Source of the DNA: Amoebidium appalachense
Lineage: Eukaryota; Ichthyosporea
DNA: 64,000 bases
NCBI GenBank assembly: GCA_963693365.1
Contig: CAVNZM010000006.1
Location: forward strand, 496,001 to 560,000
Direction: 5' to 3'
Shown here: piece after piece, positions 1 through 21,242 of the stretch
Numbering within the stretch: the stretch's first letter is position 1
Layout: every line of letters begins with the position of its first letter
The notes under the pieces: model-generated
The model's input: only the letters and a program-made list of their open reading frames with translations
What the model was told of the DNA's origin: nothing
Database searches by the model: none
Translations under genes and position numbers: made by a program

Positions 1-45
1 GCATTGCTGCAGCACCCATCCACCCACACTGACGTGCACACACAG

Positions 46-9065
<9,020 letters not shown>

Positions 9066-9559
9066 TGGGGGAAGTATGTTCGGAATTGGAAAGGGTTCTG
9101 GCTGGAGCCTTGGACTCAGGACTCCGAACGAGGCATGTTTCATGAGGTTTGTGTAAAATTGGTGGGGGTTTTTTTGTTTTTGTTTTTTTTTGTTTTTTTT
9201 TGTGGTTTGGGGAGGGGGGGGGGGGGGGGGGGGGGGGGGGTTGCTGACGAGGGTTCTGGTTGTAGAGTCCAGAGTAAGATGCGGTGCCGTGGGTCAGCCC
9301 AGCAGCAAGATACTTCACTGCAAGCTGCTGTGTGATTCTTGGGATCGGCAGACAGGCTGGGACCGTGTACATACTATAGCTGTATTGTGGCGGATAAGTT
9401 TACCATCTGTGGACACGGAGGGAGAAGGAGGAAAAAGGCCGGGGGGGGGGTTATAGGGTACGAGGTACACATGCATAACGATCCAGCACGATGCAGAATG
9501 CAAACCACACAGTATGCCTAATAAGCAGAGCCTACGGGAGTTTTGTTTGGTGTGTGTGT

Positions 9560-9605
<46 letters not shown>

Positions 9606-10455
9606 TGCACGTATGACTTCCAAGTGTATATTAATTAGTTGGAGGCTATTCAAGTGCATACAGTAGTGGACATAGGCAATATTGTAGGGCATATGTAGTG
9701 TATAAATAATACGTTTGGTCTGCATTTTATAGTTATAATAGGGTATTTACCATGTATCATGTTCGGGTAGTGTTGTGGTCCGGCGATGTTGGTATTTGTA
9801 TAAGGCCATGGTTGGCATGTATGTGTGTGTATAGATGTATGTATACCTAGTGAGTATCGAAGTGGTCGTATGTATGGGCTTGTGTAGAATGCTCGTGCAG
9901 GGGTCATGGGCAAGGATATTAAAGTCCCTTCACAAATAATAATGTAGTTTCACCTGAGTCTGACATGTCAAAAGCTCGCAGTACGTGTATCATCCTGGTG
10001 GATAATGGTGCGTGCCAGCTCCCGGGAGAAAATTATATATAAAAATTATATCCCCCCCCCCCCCCCCCCCCCCCCCCGCACACGAACACACATACACACA
10101 CACACACACACATACACATACACGTTAAGTATGTACGCGCGAAGGAAACAAACGCAAGAGGCATCGAAGGTTCCCCCCTCAACACCCACAAATGCATAGG
10201 CCCTGAACCTGACCACAGTTTTTGCCCACTGCCAGAGCTCTTGCCTGAAGGGCATTTCCGAATGCTGGATTTCGCAATTAGCGACCCATAAAATGTAATT
10301 GGCGTTTTTATACAACATACATAAGCCAGCCAGGAGAGGATTTACTAGGGTAGGCAGTTCCTGATTGTTCAAGAGACATGTCAAGTCGACATGCGCATCT
10401 GGTGGCATGCGCAAGTATGCCTCTCCCCCCCCCCCCCCCCCCCCCCGGGCTCTAC

Positions 10456-10469
10456 ACACACACACTGTG

Positions 10470-10524
<55 letters not shown>

Positions 10525-10566
10525 AACGCACACACAGTCACACACATGTGCGCGCACACACACACG

Positions 10567-10622
<56 letters not shown>

Positions 10623-10625
10623 GCA

Positions 10626-10657
<32 letters not shown>

Positions 10658-10675
10658 CAAACAGGCGTGCACACA
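10456..10675. repeat. (CA)n / (GCAC)n simple-repeat cluster
   Basis: Two long CA runs are separated by degenerate CACAA and CGCGCACAC sequence and followed by GCAC tetranucleotide repeats at about 10618-10645. Confidence 0.9.
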
Positions 10676-10891
10676 AACACAGAAAAAAAGACCGTAAGCC
10701 GTTGGCAGCCACATGCGTGCACGCGCTACATGTACATCGATTCAGAGACTCTATGCATGGGCTCTGCCACCTACTGAGATGGCTCCTTATTTTTCCTTAC
10801 ACATTCAGCGAACACTGGACTCTATCGAACCGTCGAGGCGCCGCGACAGAAAGCATGCACGCGGTCGCGAGAGTGTAAGGAAAAATCGCCT

Positions 10892-10995
10892 GCAGCGAAC
10901 GTAAAGTTCATCGCAGCGCGTGCACACCGTCAGTACGTGTGAGGCAGCGAACGTAAAGTTCATCGCAGCGCGTGCACACCGTTAGTACGTGTGAG
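10892..10995. repeat. 52-bp perfect-period tandem duplication
   Basis: The unit starting GCAGCGAACGTAAAGTTCAT at 10892 recurs at 10944 with one substitution seen (CCGTCAG versus CCGTTAG). It contains no simple repeat. Confidence 0.9.
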
Positions 10996-12342
10996 GCATG
11001 GGCTCGCACTGCACAGCCCAGTCCTGAACTTATTCCAAGTGGGCATGGCACCCACCAAACACTGCCTAACACTGTGGTGAAGGATAAGGCGCTATCAAAT
11101 ATTTATCAAAACATAAAAAAATCCACACGCTCACACATTTGCGGGAAAGAGACACAGCACTGCATCAGTACATGGTGGACGCGCATGTACTTTGTGCACA
11201 TCATGAGGCCTGATGTCAATTATGGTCCAGACACGGACCAAAATCCAGGCATATATTTGAGAACCATTTGGTGCCTCCTCGCACACATTGCACCCTCGTG
11301 TGTGTGCATATCGCTTTCTGAGTCTCCAGGTGGATGGATGATTGACCGTGGTATTGCAAACCCATGGCCATGCTCATTGCGCTCCCAATATGCTCTGACT
11401 GCAACCTGTATGCATGGCCGTGCTCAAGTGGAAGCTTGGGCCCACGACCAACGGCAAATCCAACGTACAACCTCCATGCAGGGCATTACATCATAAACAT
11501 TAGCAGGCCTGCCGGTTGAAACATAAGTTTTATGCTATGAAGTAGGCCCCTAGCAACGGTGGGCTATAGGAAAACTATTTGCGTGGGGTATGTCCCGAGA
11601 TATGCCGCGAAAAACGAAGATAATCTGGCCATTGATAGACCATTAAAAAAGCGGTGCGTGGATGGCCAATCAGCAGTGCGGACCTAAATGTAGAAACGGC
11701 ATTTTGGAACGCCAGGTGCCGGGCTTGTATTGGCTTAGAGCAAGCCCGAAAATTCAGACCTTTTTTCTCGGTATTTTTTCAAGCCCCGGTGTATTTTCGT
11801 CCGGGGGGTATGGTATTTTTCTTCCCAAGTCAATGGAGGATAAAGGAGGGGTCCTACTGTAACTTACCATGAAACTTGCGGGGGCTTACCATAAACTGAA
11901 ATTTTGATGGTATTTTTGAAAACTTTTGGGTATTTTTTACCGTAAAAACGGGGTTATGGTCGGGCTTGGCTTAGAGGCCGAACTTGATCGATAGTGAGCC
12001 TGTTTATATACATTTTCGCTGTTGATTTTTTAGCTAGCTGTACAGCTCCTGCATAAAAGTGGGTATCTATTTCTAATCAAATCAAAAAATTCTAAATTTT
12101 GGTTGTGGGCACAGTCTCTTTATTTTACTGCTTCTGTAGGCGTGCAAAAAATTACCCCAAGAGTTAGACTCTGTTAGAGACCGTTGCAACGTTAGATTCA
12201 AGAATGTTTGTTGATAGGTTGAATATCACGCAACATAAGGCTAAGCCACTAAGAACCAATCATGCTGGCGTTTGACAGGATCTAATGATTGTTCAATCAA
12301 ATCGCGGTATCTGGTTTAGGCGCCCACTTCAACCATTTTCAA

Positions 12343-12351
12343 TTTTCGCGC
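12343..12351. promoter_or_regulatory. E2F-like motif upstream of CDC25
   Basis: TTTTCGCGC matches the E2F/DP core (TTTSGCGC-type) about 640 bp upstream of the proposed CDC25 start. This is a motif match only, in a region with no mapped transcription start. Confidence 0.35.
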
Positions 12352-12955
12352 TCTCGTGACCAGTATGTAACATCGTGCACAAAAAGCAGGGGCCGGCCAG
12401 GCTTTGTGTGGTTTACGAACATTCTTGTTGTGTGTGTTTTGTATGTTTTCGTTGTTTTTTAGGTGTGCTTGTAAGTGCGTATTTTAGTTGTTTTTTTTTT
12501 TGCTTCCTGTATCTCTGTGCATTTCCTAAGCGCGCAAAGTGTAGTATTTGTTGCAGTAATGCTAGTTGACACACAACACGTGTTTTTCGTTACACACCTG
12601 TTACTTTTGGAAAGAACAACGTTGAAGAACGAAAGGTATTTCTTTTCACAAGTGAAACGGCACATACATCATAGAGCGATAAACCACATTGAATGTGCGC
12701 TATAGAGGCATTATTAAGCCATACGTAATAGGGTTCATGGGAGATATGGAGTAGGGACGAGACAACAACAAACGACTTCACAACTGGCAGACTGACTAAC
12801 ACGCGGTAAGAGCCTGCGCCCTTTTTACGGTACATGGTCTTTATGATTGAATTTATGCTATTGAATCACCTACAAGATATCTAGCTACAATACGCACACA
12901 TATTTTCTTACAGACACACCGGTTGTTCACAAGTGGGCGTGTACACGTGTTAAGC

Positions 12956-13084
12956 ATGGAGGGGCCACTCATGAAAGTACTGTGTGCAGAGCATGGAGCC
13001 AGATTTCAGCGACATATGCCTCGAGGGCATTCTCACGCCCGTCGGCAAAAAGCCCCTTTGGTGGCTAGACGATACTTCGAGTAA
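12956..13084 (+). other. Upstream ORF overlapping the CDC25 start
   Basis: An ATG at 12956 opens a 42-codon frame that overlaps the CDC25 ATG (12993) out of frame and ends in TAA at 13082-13084. If the mRNA begins upstream of 12956, ribosomes would meet this ATG first. The frame has no recognisable protein features. Confidence 0.35.
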
Positions 13085-13144
13085 TGGATCATCACAAAGG
13101 TAGGTGTGCACGTGTGTGGGAGAGATAGCAGTGTAACGATTTCG

Positions 13145-13180
<36 letters not shown>

Positions 13181-13578
13181 GGGCAAGATAAGACGAGGTC
13201 TAGATTGTATTGTGATAAGGCGAGGTCTAAATTGCAGTGTGATCTGAGTGTTATGTCGTAGAGGCTATAGGGTAACTTGTGTCGCAATTATTTGACTTGA
13301 GTCTCCAACTCAACTGCAATGTCAAACAAAACGTGCTGTGTGAGCAAGTGGTTTGGTCTGTTTGCTCGTGTCTATTCTTTACAGGACTTGGCTCTGGCGC
13401 ACATGTAGTAGCAGACACGCGTAGGTGCAGCGAACTTTTGCACCCACACAAACTCAACAGACACAAGCAACTGATGCGCGCGCACATTCTCCCTCTCTCA
13501 CTTCACACACATACATGCACACACACGGCAAATATGCACTACCCTTTAAGGCTTTACCTCCCGCCCTCTCCCCAACAA

Positions 13579-13626
<48 letters not shown>

Positions 13627-13818
13627 AGGAAATCGTCATGTGCCCGGCGGCTCAGCCTGAGCTCTACCGAGTCAAGCCCTGCCCCGTGCCACAGAAAACC
13701 GCTGGGGCTGAACCCTTCAGACCCGAACCTCACCAACAGACCCTTCGGCCGCCTCCCCCAAACAGACAAGGTTTGGCATCCTCCCTCCCACCCCATCATA
13801 TCATCACCACAGTTCTTG

Positions 13819-13849
<31 letters not shown>

Positions 13850-14093
13850 CCCTCATCAACTTCTCTTTTCTTCTGCCGGTTATCCAACTCCGTAGTTTTT
13901 TTTTAAGCTTTGCAGTATCGTGTCGTTACACGTGGGTGCATCGATCGAAGCATCCCTAGCCACGCAATAACCTATTTGAGTCCAACCTTTGTGCTATTGC
14001 TGGGCCGTTTCTATCACTCGGTTTACCTCCTCCTCTCCTTTAGTTGGCTCTCATGCGGGTCTTCCTCTTTTGTCACCAGTTTCCTGGATCAAC

Positions 14094-14140
<47 letters not shown>

Positions 14141-15066
14141 AAAAAAAAAAAAAAAAAACGAAAAAAACGAAAAAATGAGTGAATAAAAGGGGAGATAAAG
14201 AAACAAAGCAGAACACACATGAGCCGAAAGACAGGAAGGAGGAAGCAGAAAAGAAAACAACACCAAATCACCCACGGGAACCAACCATCATAAGAGACCA
14301 AGGGCCAGAAACGTAATCCAAAATACCGGCTCATTGCCACCCCGTACATGTGCCTGTGTCTAATTGTTATAAACGTTGCAGGCGTGTGGTACGGCCAACA
14401 ACCATGACCGGATACAAATGACCCCACGGTACTACTCTCACCCCCCTTGTAGCGGTAGGGAATTGATTTCTTGTGGTCATGCCTTGCCGTTTGAGGAGCG
14501 AGATTCATACAACACGACTCTGGTCTCCTCGTTTTTTTTTGTTTTTGTTTTTTTTGTTTTTTTTTGCCCCATCACCACTCCTTCATTCCCTCACTCCCTC
14601 CGTAATCAAAAAGGAAATGAGGCAAGAATTCATTCCATTCATCCCTCCGTCATTTCCGTGTGCATGCTTTATTGGTATCGTGTTCGTTTGGGTTAAAACG
14701 AATGTGTTTTAGGTGCTTTTGCCCACTCAAACGTATTGTGCAGGACGCGACTTGCCGGTGCACTTGAAGGACTCAGACTCTACGCACAGCAAAAGGGGGA
14801 GAGTGACGTCACACAGGTGGGTGGTGGGGTGTGCTGTGTGGGACAGCGACAAACGAGCTTTTCTCTCTTCCCTAATTTCTTTCTTTTCTTGGGGGGAAGG
14901 AAGGGGGGGGGGGGGGGGGGTGAGGTTAGCCTTGGCCCATGTTAGGGCATTGAGCCAACCCAACTTACTGGATGACTAGGGATGAAGGTGGTGTGCTCAG
15001 TTCCTTGCTCATTGCTCAATCTCGAAACTACCCCCCTCCTCCCCCCCCCCTCCCCCCCCCCCCCCC

Positions 15067-15098
<32 letters not shown>

Positions 15099-17363
15099 GA
15101 CAGACACAAACACAAAAAAAAAAGAAGAAGAAGTAGAAGTAGAAGAAAAAGAAGAAGAAAAAAGAAAGAGAGAAAAAAGAAAGAAAGAGAGAAACCAAAT
15201 CCAGACCCAAACCCAAGCCCCATCCACCCACCAACGCCGTTTTTTCTTGAACCCAGGAGGACAAAGAGAACCACACCCACACGCCTGCACAGTTCAAGAA
15301 GCAACACAGTGATGGGCTCATGCATTCAGCAAAGGAGGGCAGTGGGGCCAACGATAAGAGACACGGTCTGATGCGCCACAGGTCACAGCCCTATATACGG
15401 CCCAAAAGGGAAGAAACACAAAAGGACGTATTCAAGGCACCCCTGCCCATAGCACCCTCAAACCAAACCCAACAGCAGCATTCGGCAAGCCCCCAGCCTA
15501 TGGTTTTCTCTCTAGATGATGGTGGGTGCTTGGTCCTATACCCTCTCCCACTCCCTTCCCCAACAACAAGCACACACGTGCGTGCACACGCGCACACCAC
15601 AACCACACACACACACACACACACACACCACGAGCGCATGATGGCAGGCTGTGCCTTACCTTGTGAGCCTATAAATAGAACGGCAGTAGAAAAACATCCG
15701 GTTGAAAGAAATGTCGGGTGAACAGGGTGTCACTGGTGGCTCTTGTGTCTTTTCCGGGGGGGGGGGAGGGGTGAGGGGAGGGAGGGGGGGGGGTTATGCA
15801 TGCTTCTTTTGCACTCCTCCATCCTTGGGTACACCAACGTAACACACACACCCATCTCCACCTTTCTCCCTTGGGGTCGAAGTTGTTTGTTTCTCTCGAG
15901 CAGTTTGGTCGGAAGTGTGACGGTGTGTATGACTTCACCCCTCTGAGCTCTCTGCAATCGACGTACTGCACCGTATCGTTTTTGAATTTGCTCTCCTTAC
16001 CGAACATCAGCTTAGCATTATCTTAACCATGGCCCCTCTCCCCCCATAAGATGTGCATGCCGCCAGCCTACCCGACAACATTGAGCCCCCACCCACGCAC
16101 ATGGCCACCACCCCAACCATCCTGCCCACTGTGCCTGGTGACGGTTCACACAGCTACATCACACCACGGACGGTGAGCCTATGGTCCTTATAACCCCTCC
16201 TACTGCTAAAAACACGTGCACACACAACCGTACATGCACACAAACATGCAGGTGCGCACGTGCACGCTTTTTTTTTGTTGTTGTTGTTTTTTGTTGTTGT
16301 TGTTGTTGTTGTTCTTTCAATGCTACAAGCACGTTTGCTGGCCATAACAGAGACCTATGCGATGTTACATATGGACCACAACCACAATGAAAATCCTGAA
16401 CAAATATGACTTGACTGCGCGCAAACACGTTCACTTACAATGGGGGTTGCAAGTGAAAGAGAACCGGGGAAGGGAGTAGGATAGGGTTCTGCCGTTTGTC
16501 CAGTGAATTTCGTGCAAGGCTAGTTCTAAATGTCCCGTTCCCCAGCTTGTGCGACTACTTGGCGGCGAATACAAAGACAAGTTCTCGGCCGTCTATGTGT
16601 TTGATGCCCGCTATCCCTATGAGTACCAAGGTGGGTCAATGCCCCTAAATGCCTCCTAGGCACTTATACCCCTCCAGGTAGTACACCTCGTTTTCTGTAT
16701 ATCACCCACTTGTAGATAATATCTGCTAGATAGACCAATGTGGATATAACCAGCTAGATGCTTCCTTATATAGACATAAATCGCTAGTTACATATTTGCA
16801 AATAGTGCAGAAAATTCGTGTCGTATACCCCTACATGGGCACATGCTGACGCTTGTCTAGGGGGCCACATCTGCGGGGCCATCAACGTGTACGAGGGCTC
16901 CGTGTTTGACCGGCACATAGCAGCCATCCGCAGCACCCACATGCGCCACAGTGCCCTGCCCGTGTGCATCGTCCTGCACTGCGAGTTTTCACAAATACGC
17001 GGCCCCCGCATGTAAATATCCCCCCCCCCCCCTCCTCCTCACTCCACCCCACCCAACCCCCTTGTATAAACCCACCACGCAACACTTCTGCATTCTTCTT
17101 GATGCTACTGCCTTTACCTACGCGGAAAAACACAGGCCCATCTTTGGCAGTTGCACTTTCATGGGGGGGGGAAAGCAAGCAGGTAGAATCACAACCTCTG
17201 CCGATTGGTGCACACACACACACACCTGGCTGATGATTGGTGCAGGTTTGAGCGACTACGGGAGCAGGACCGCAAAGAAAACATCCACCGCTACCCACAG
17301 CTCAGTTTCCCGGAGCTGTACGTGCTCAAGGGGGGGTACTGCCAGTTCTTCGAGGAGATGAAG

Positions 17364-17440
<77 letters not shown>

Positions 17441-18481
17441 GTGTCAGGCAGGATGTTGGTGCTTTGCTTTTAGGGGTTTCTTATGTGGCTTTTGGCAAGC
17501 AATATCCCACTGGGCCTGGGCTTGATTTACTGTAGCTGGCTCCTGTTTGAGTGCACAAGCTCGGGGTTCTGAGGGGATTGCCAATCGGCTAAGGCAGTTA
17601 ACATTTTATTGTCATGCAGGAGTATTGCCAGCCTCAGTGCTATGTCAAAATGAGGGACAAACAGTTCATCGAACAGTATTCCGAGCACAGGTAGGTTATA
17701 TCCCCCCCCCCCCCCCCCCCCCCACCCACCCACCCACCCACCCACCCACCCACCCACCCACAAAAACAAAATGTGCACTCACCAGATCACAGTGCTCAAG
17801 GCCTTAACTTTTGTGGTGCCACAGTGCAAACGACGTAATTCCAACTATCCCTGCCCTATCTTGCATCCTGTGCTCACTTATCCCCCATAGTGCATGCAGT
17901 ACCTAACCCATTCAACCCCAGGCACAAGCTCAAGCGCTATGCCTCGTGGAATGGCACCGGCACCTCCGACCGAAGCAACCGAACTCTCCGATCAGTCAGT
18001 TCACAGGTAAGCCTCCCCCCCCCCCCCCCCCCCCCCCCCCCTTCCACCCACCAACCCATCCCACGCGTTAAAGAAAAGACAACCACAAACACGTTCACTC
18101 ACATGCACACGGGCACGAGCATCATGGGCCCACGTACGGACACACAAACACAGAAAACCATCAAATGATATGTTATGTGGGGGCCAAACGAAGATGAAAC
18201 ACCCACTAACCCCTCCTCCTTCTTCTCCCCCCCCCCCCCCCCCCCCCCCTCCCCCTTCAAAAAAAACAAAAACAAAAAAAAAACAGCCAATCGACAGCGA
18301 TTCACCCAGCTGTCGTGCCTCCGACCTCTTTGGCGACCGCCGGCCTGCCCGACTGCTCAAATCAAACTCGGCACCGGCAGCTCTAGGGTGCAGCCCAAAA
18401 TCGAAGGGGATAGGCAGCTGCTCGTCTGATCTTGCGGAGGCACTGATGTCGGATGAAGAACATGGCATGGATATGGTGTAG
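12993..18481 (+). CDS. CDC25: CDC25-type dual-specificity phosphatase, 12 exons
   Basis: M-phase inducer phosphatase that removes inhibitory phosphates from CDK1-cyclin. Exons: 12993-13099, 13629-13770, 14382-14428, 14744-14816, 15257-15521, 16051-16172, 16546-16630, 16861-17011, 17246-17369, 17620-17690, 17922-18006, 18287-18481 (TAG). All phases agree, giving 488 residues. The rhodanese-like catalytic domain spans about 250-375, with [15 protein letters not shown] around 270-284. The active-site loop [12 protein letters not shown] has catalytic Cys321 and Arg327, and [12 protein letters not shown] and [10 protein letters not shown] follow. The long N-terminal region is regulatory and carries a basophilic-kinase-like RRLSLSS. 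The tail has KSNSAP, resembling a 14-3-3 mode-1 site, and an acidic end. The exon 9 donor falls inside a (GT)n run, so its exact end (here 17369) is the least certain boundary. Confidence 0.92.
17366..17439. repeat. (TG)n microsatellite supplying a 5' splice site
   Basis: The run starts directly after codons for EEMKG. Family alignment places the exon end here, so one of the GT dinucleotides of the array must serve as donor. Confidence 0.85.
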
Positions 18482-19667
18482 GATGCATGAAACTGTGCAC
18501 ATACACACACAGTATCACACACGCACACGCACACATGTCATATCAAGCTATACACACACAGACACACACACACTGAAACACTTACACATGCACACACACC
18601 TTCTCGCTCACTCTCTGGCTTACCAATCCCCAATCACACAGAATGCACACAAAGACGCAGAGCCGCCTATGTGCTGCAAAGACGGCACGAAAGTTGAAAC
18701 GAATGCCAAAAGTGACAGTGTTTATGCTTCCAGACGTAACCGTACCACACATAGTTGGGCTGAAGCACACACAACATGCATGTGCAAGCAGACACACAGG
18801 TAGAAAGATGGCATCCACACTTACACACCCGTGACTCCACACCACGAAAGGCTCTTAATATTAGATGCATTTCAAACATTACTGATTCGGAATCAGAAAG
18901 TATACTGTTGGATTGTTTCACATACTGCACATACCGTAGCTCTGTGCCGAATGTGAGCTCTGGGTAACCAGTGAATTAAGTCTGAAACCGTGTACTGGTG
19001 TATGTAACATAACGTATGGCATTGTTTTTGAAGTGTTTGGCTTCAATATTTTTTGATTGGATTGGTATCACAACACTGTATGCATTGGCTGTTCGCCTAT
19101 TAGGCATTGTTGCTAGCGTGCACGATTTTACAATTTTATTGCACTACTGTGCAATTTTTATAATCTTATTTGCACCACGGGATTGGTGCATTAGCAGGGC
19201 ACGATGCCCATGGCTGGTTGGGCCAGCCACTAAAGAGCCTGTGTTCAATGTGACGTAGGCAACAGTGTTGTTTATAAATAAAGTGGAAATGACCATAAAT
19301 GGAAGTGATGAAAATGGCAACCCCCCCCCCCCCCCCCCCCCCCCCCCGCGGCCCACGGCCGTCTCGAAACTTTTTTTATCTTTATATTTTTGGTAACCCC
19401 CTTACATTTTGGTAGCATCATTTCCATGGAGGGCCGTGCCCCCCCCCCCCCCCCGGGGCCCGAACCTCACCTAGCTAGCAGATGGCGGATGCATACTGCA
19501 GCTGCTCACTACGTGCACCTGTCGCATGGTCAGGACGTGCTGATCACTGTGCGGGGGAAGAAACTTCGAATTCTTCCACACACGTGCACCACCGTCGGAG
19601 GGTCCAAGGTGAAATTCAAGGGAACACCCAACCACATATGCATTGGCAGAATCAACGAGGCTCCGAG

Positions 19668-19960
19668 AAGAATTGTAATTCTGCAAGAACCGGAGTTATT
19701 CTGCTTTTAGTGAGTTATCATGAGCACGATCAGAATCGTTCTGCAAAAAGACATGATTGTATATATTACGCATTCTGTTTGAAGCAGAGTCATTCTGCTT
19801 TTATCAGGAGTTTTCGCAAAAAGCCGAATTGTTCTGGAGCTCGTGGCCATGGCAGAAGAACAAACTCGCTCCATGCAGAACTATTTCCATTGCTTTTAGC
19901 ATAATGATTTTGCTTTCTGCGGAAGCAAAATTCTGCTCGAAGCAAGATAATCTTGTTTTT
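19668..19960. repeat. Degenerate ATTCTGC/GCAGAAT repeat block (copy A)
   Basis: Irregularly spaced copies of ATTCTGCTTTTAG, GTTCTGCAAAAAG and related forms occur in both orientations. The same vocabulary recurs at 29035-29115 and 29840-30115. Confidence 0.6.
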
Positions 19961-20454
19961 GCAGATTCTTCCAGTGTGGTTCCATGGGACCTGCAATATA
20001 TATCCCCCTCGAGCTCCGGACCCCCCCCCCCCTTCCCCTCCCCCGTACCCCTTCCCCGATACCCGCCTCCAAAAAAAAAAAAAAAAAGGAAAGAAAGAAA
20101 GAAAGAACAGCTGTATGTGTTCTACTATGTGTTGCATACTGCCTATATCACGCTGGTAAGTTTAAATATAAGCTGCATACTTCATGACCTCCCCCCTCCG
20201 GGCCTTACCCAGCCTCCCAGTGGCACCTCTCTCCCTGTCGCATGCACGTGCATGCATGACATGGCAAACAACTGGGCACATAAACATGCACAGAAAGACA
20301 CACACACATGCACACACACGCACACACACGTCACAGTCTCAGACTGGGACGACACACACGCGTGTAGGGCGTGGAAAAGGCAGACATGGGGGACAGGCAC
20401 ACTCAAGACCACATACAGTGTCACACAGCTCACATGTACACACGTCTTTTCATG

Positions 20455-20504
<50 letters not shown>

Positions 20505-20771
20505 GCGCGCGCACACACACACACACACAAATTGTCGCACAACGCATGCACACACCTTGCCGTGCTTAGGCCAGCTTGCAGCTGCATATATTATTAGTCT
20601 ACAGACTGTGCACCTGGCCCAGTGTGCATGTATTGCCCTCTGCCTATATTTGCAGTTACATTCGTTACCTCGTCCTTATTCTTCCAATATAGATTATTGC
20701 ATTAGCTTTTGTGGGAGTATCTACAGCTAACTTTCATGCATTCAAGGTGGGCCAATGCCAAATCTTCTAAT

Positions 20772-20773
<2 letters not shown>

Positions 20774-20859
<86 letters not shown>
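20774..20859. repeat. 86-nt uninterrupted poly-C tract
   Basis: The longest pure homopolymer in the window. Four or more G-runs on the opposite strand make it a strong G-quadruplex/i-motif candidate and a likely assembly-length uncertainty. Confidence 0.95.
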
Positions 20860-20860
<1 letters not shown>

Positions 20861-21242
20861 CCCCCCCACCCACCCATATCTATACATACCCACACACACC
20901 AAATGCACACATAAGCCAGATTGCCGCCAATCAATGCCCACTAATGGCAAACAGCATACATCCCTCCACCACCATAAACGATCAAAACCATCTCAAACCT
21001 TGCCCACACACCTCGGAGCCTCCACCCCTCTACCCTCCCCCACTCCTCCCCACTCCCCCCCCCAAAAAAAGGGGGAGGAGGGGGGGGGGAGGGGGAAGGG
21101 GTGCAAAAAAAAAAAAAAAAGGTTCCTGCTACCAGTCCCACCGCGTAAACCGTAACCTGAACAGTAACATTCGTGGACTATCCCCGACCTTCGTTCCAAA
21201 ACCCCACGTGCCACTCATTCATTCAACACATCTACATCTAAT

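Larger units (their letters stand above)
9066..12992. other. Intergenic region between ceramide kinase and CDC25
   Basis: No gene with homology is visible. It holds poly-G and poly-C tracts, a (CA)n/(GCAC)n cluster at about 10456-10675, a dispersed-repeat copy at about 9453-9540, a 52-bp tandem duplication at 10892-10995, and an AT-richer fold-back segment at about 11690-11985. The CDC25 upstream region follows and has an E2F-like motif at 12343. The stretch 11000-12990 is mostly non-repetitive and without a convincing long frame. A CAG at about 12911-12913 after a T-rich run could be the acceptor of a CDC25 5'-UTR intron. Confidence 0.6.
18482..21242. other. Gap between convergent CDC25 (+) and PX gene (-)
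   Basis: No gene recognised. It contains (CA)n arrays, ATTCTGC-type degenerate repeats at 19668-19960, an AATAAA-containing stretch near 19278 and the longest poly-C tract of the window (20774-20859). Open frames here are repeat-derived or lack any family signal. Confidence 0.6.

Noticed and set aside
13385-13425. Possible CDC25 micro-exon after TTTACAG
   Set aside because: In the required phase it reaches a TAG within 13 codons without a good donor, and exon 13099 joins exon 13629 directly in phase.
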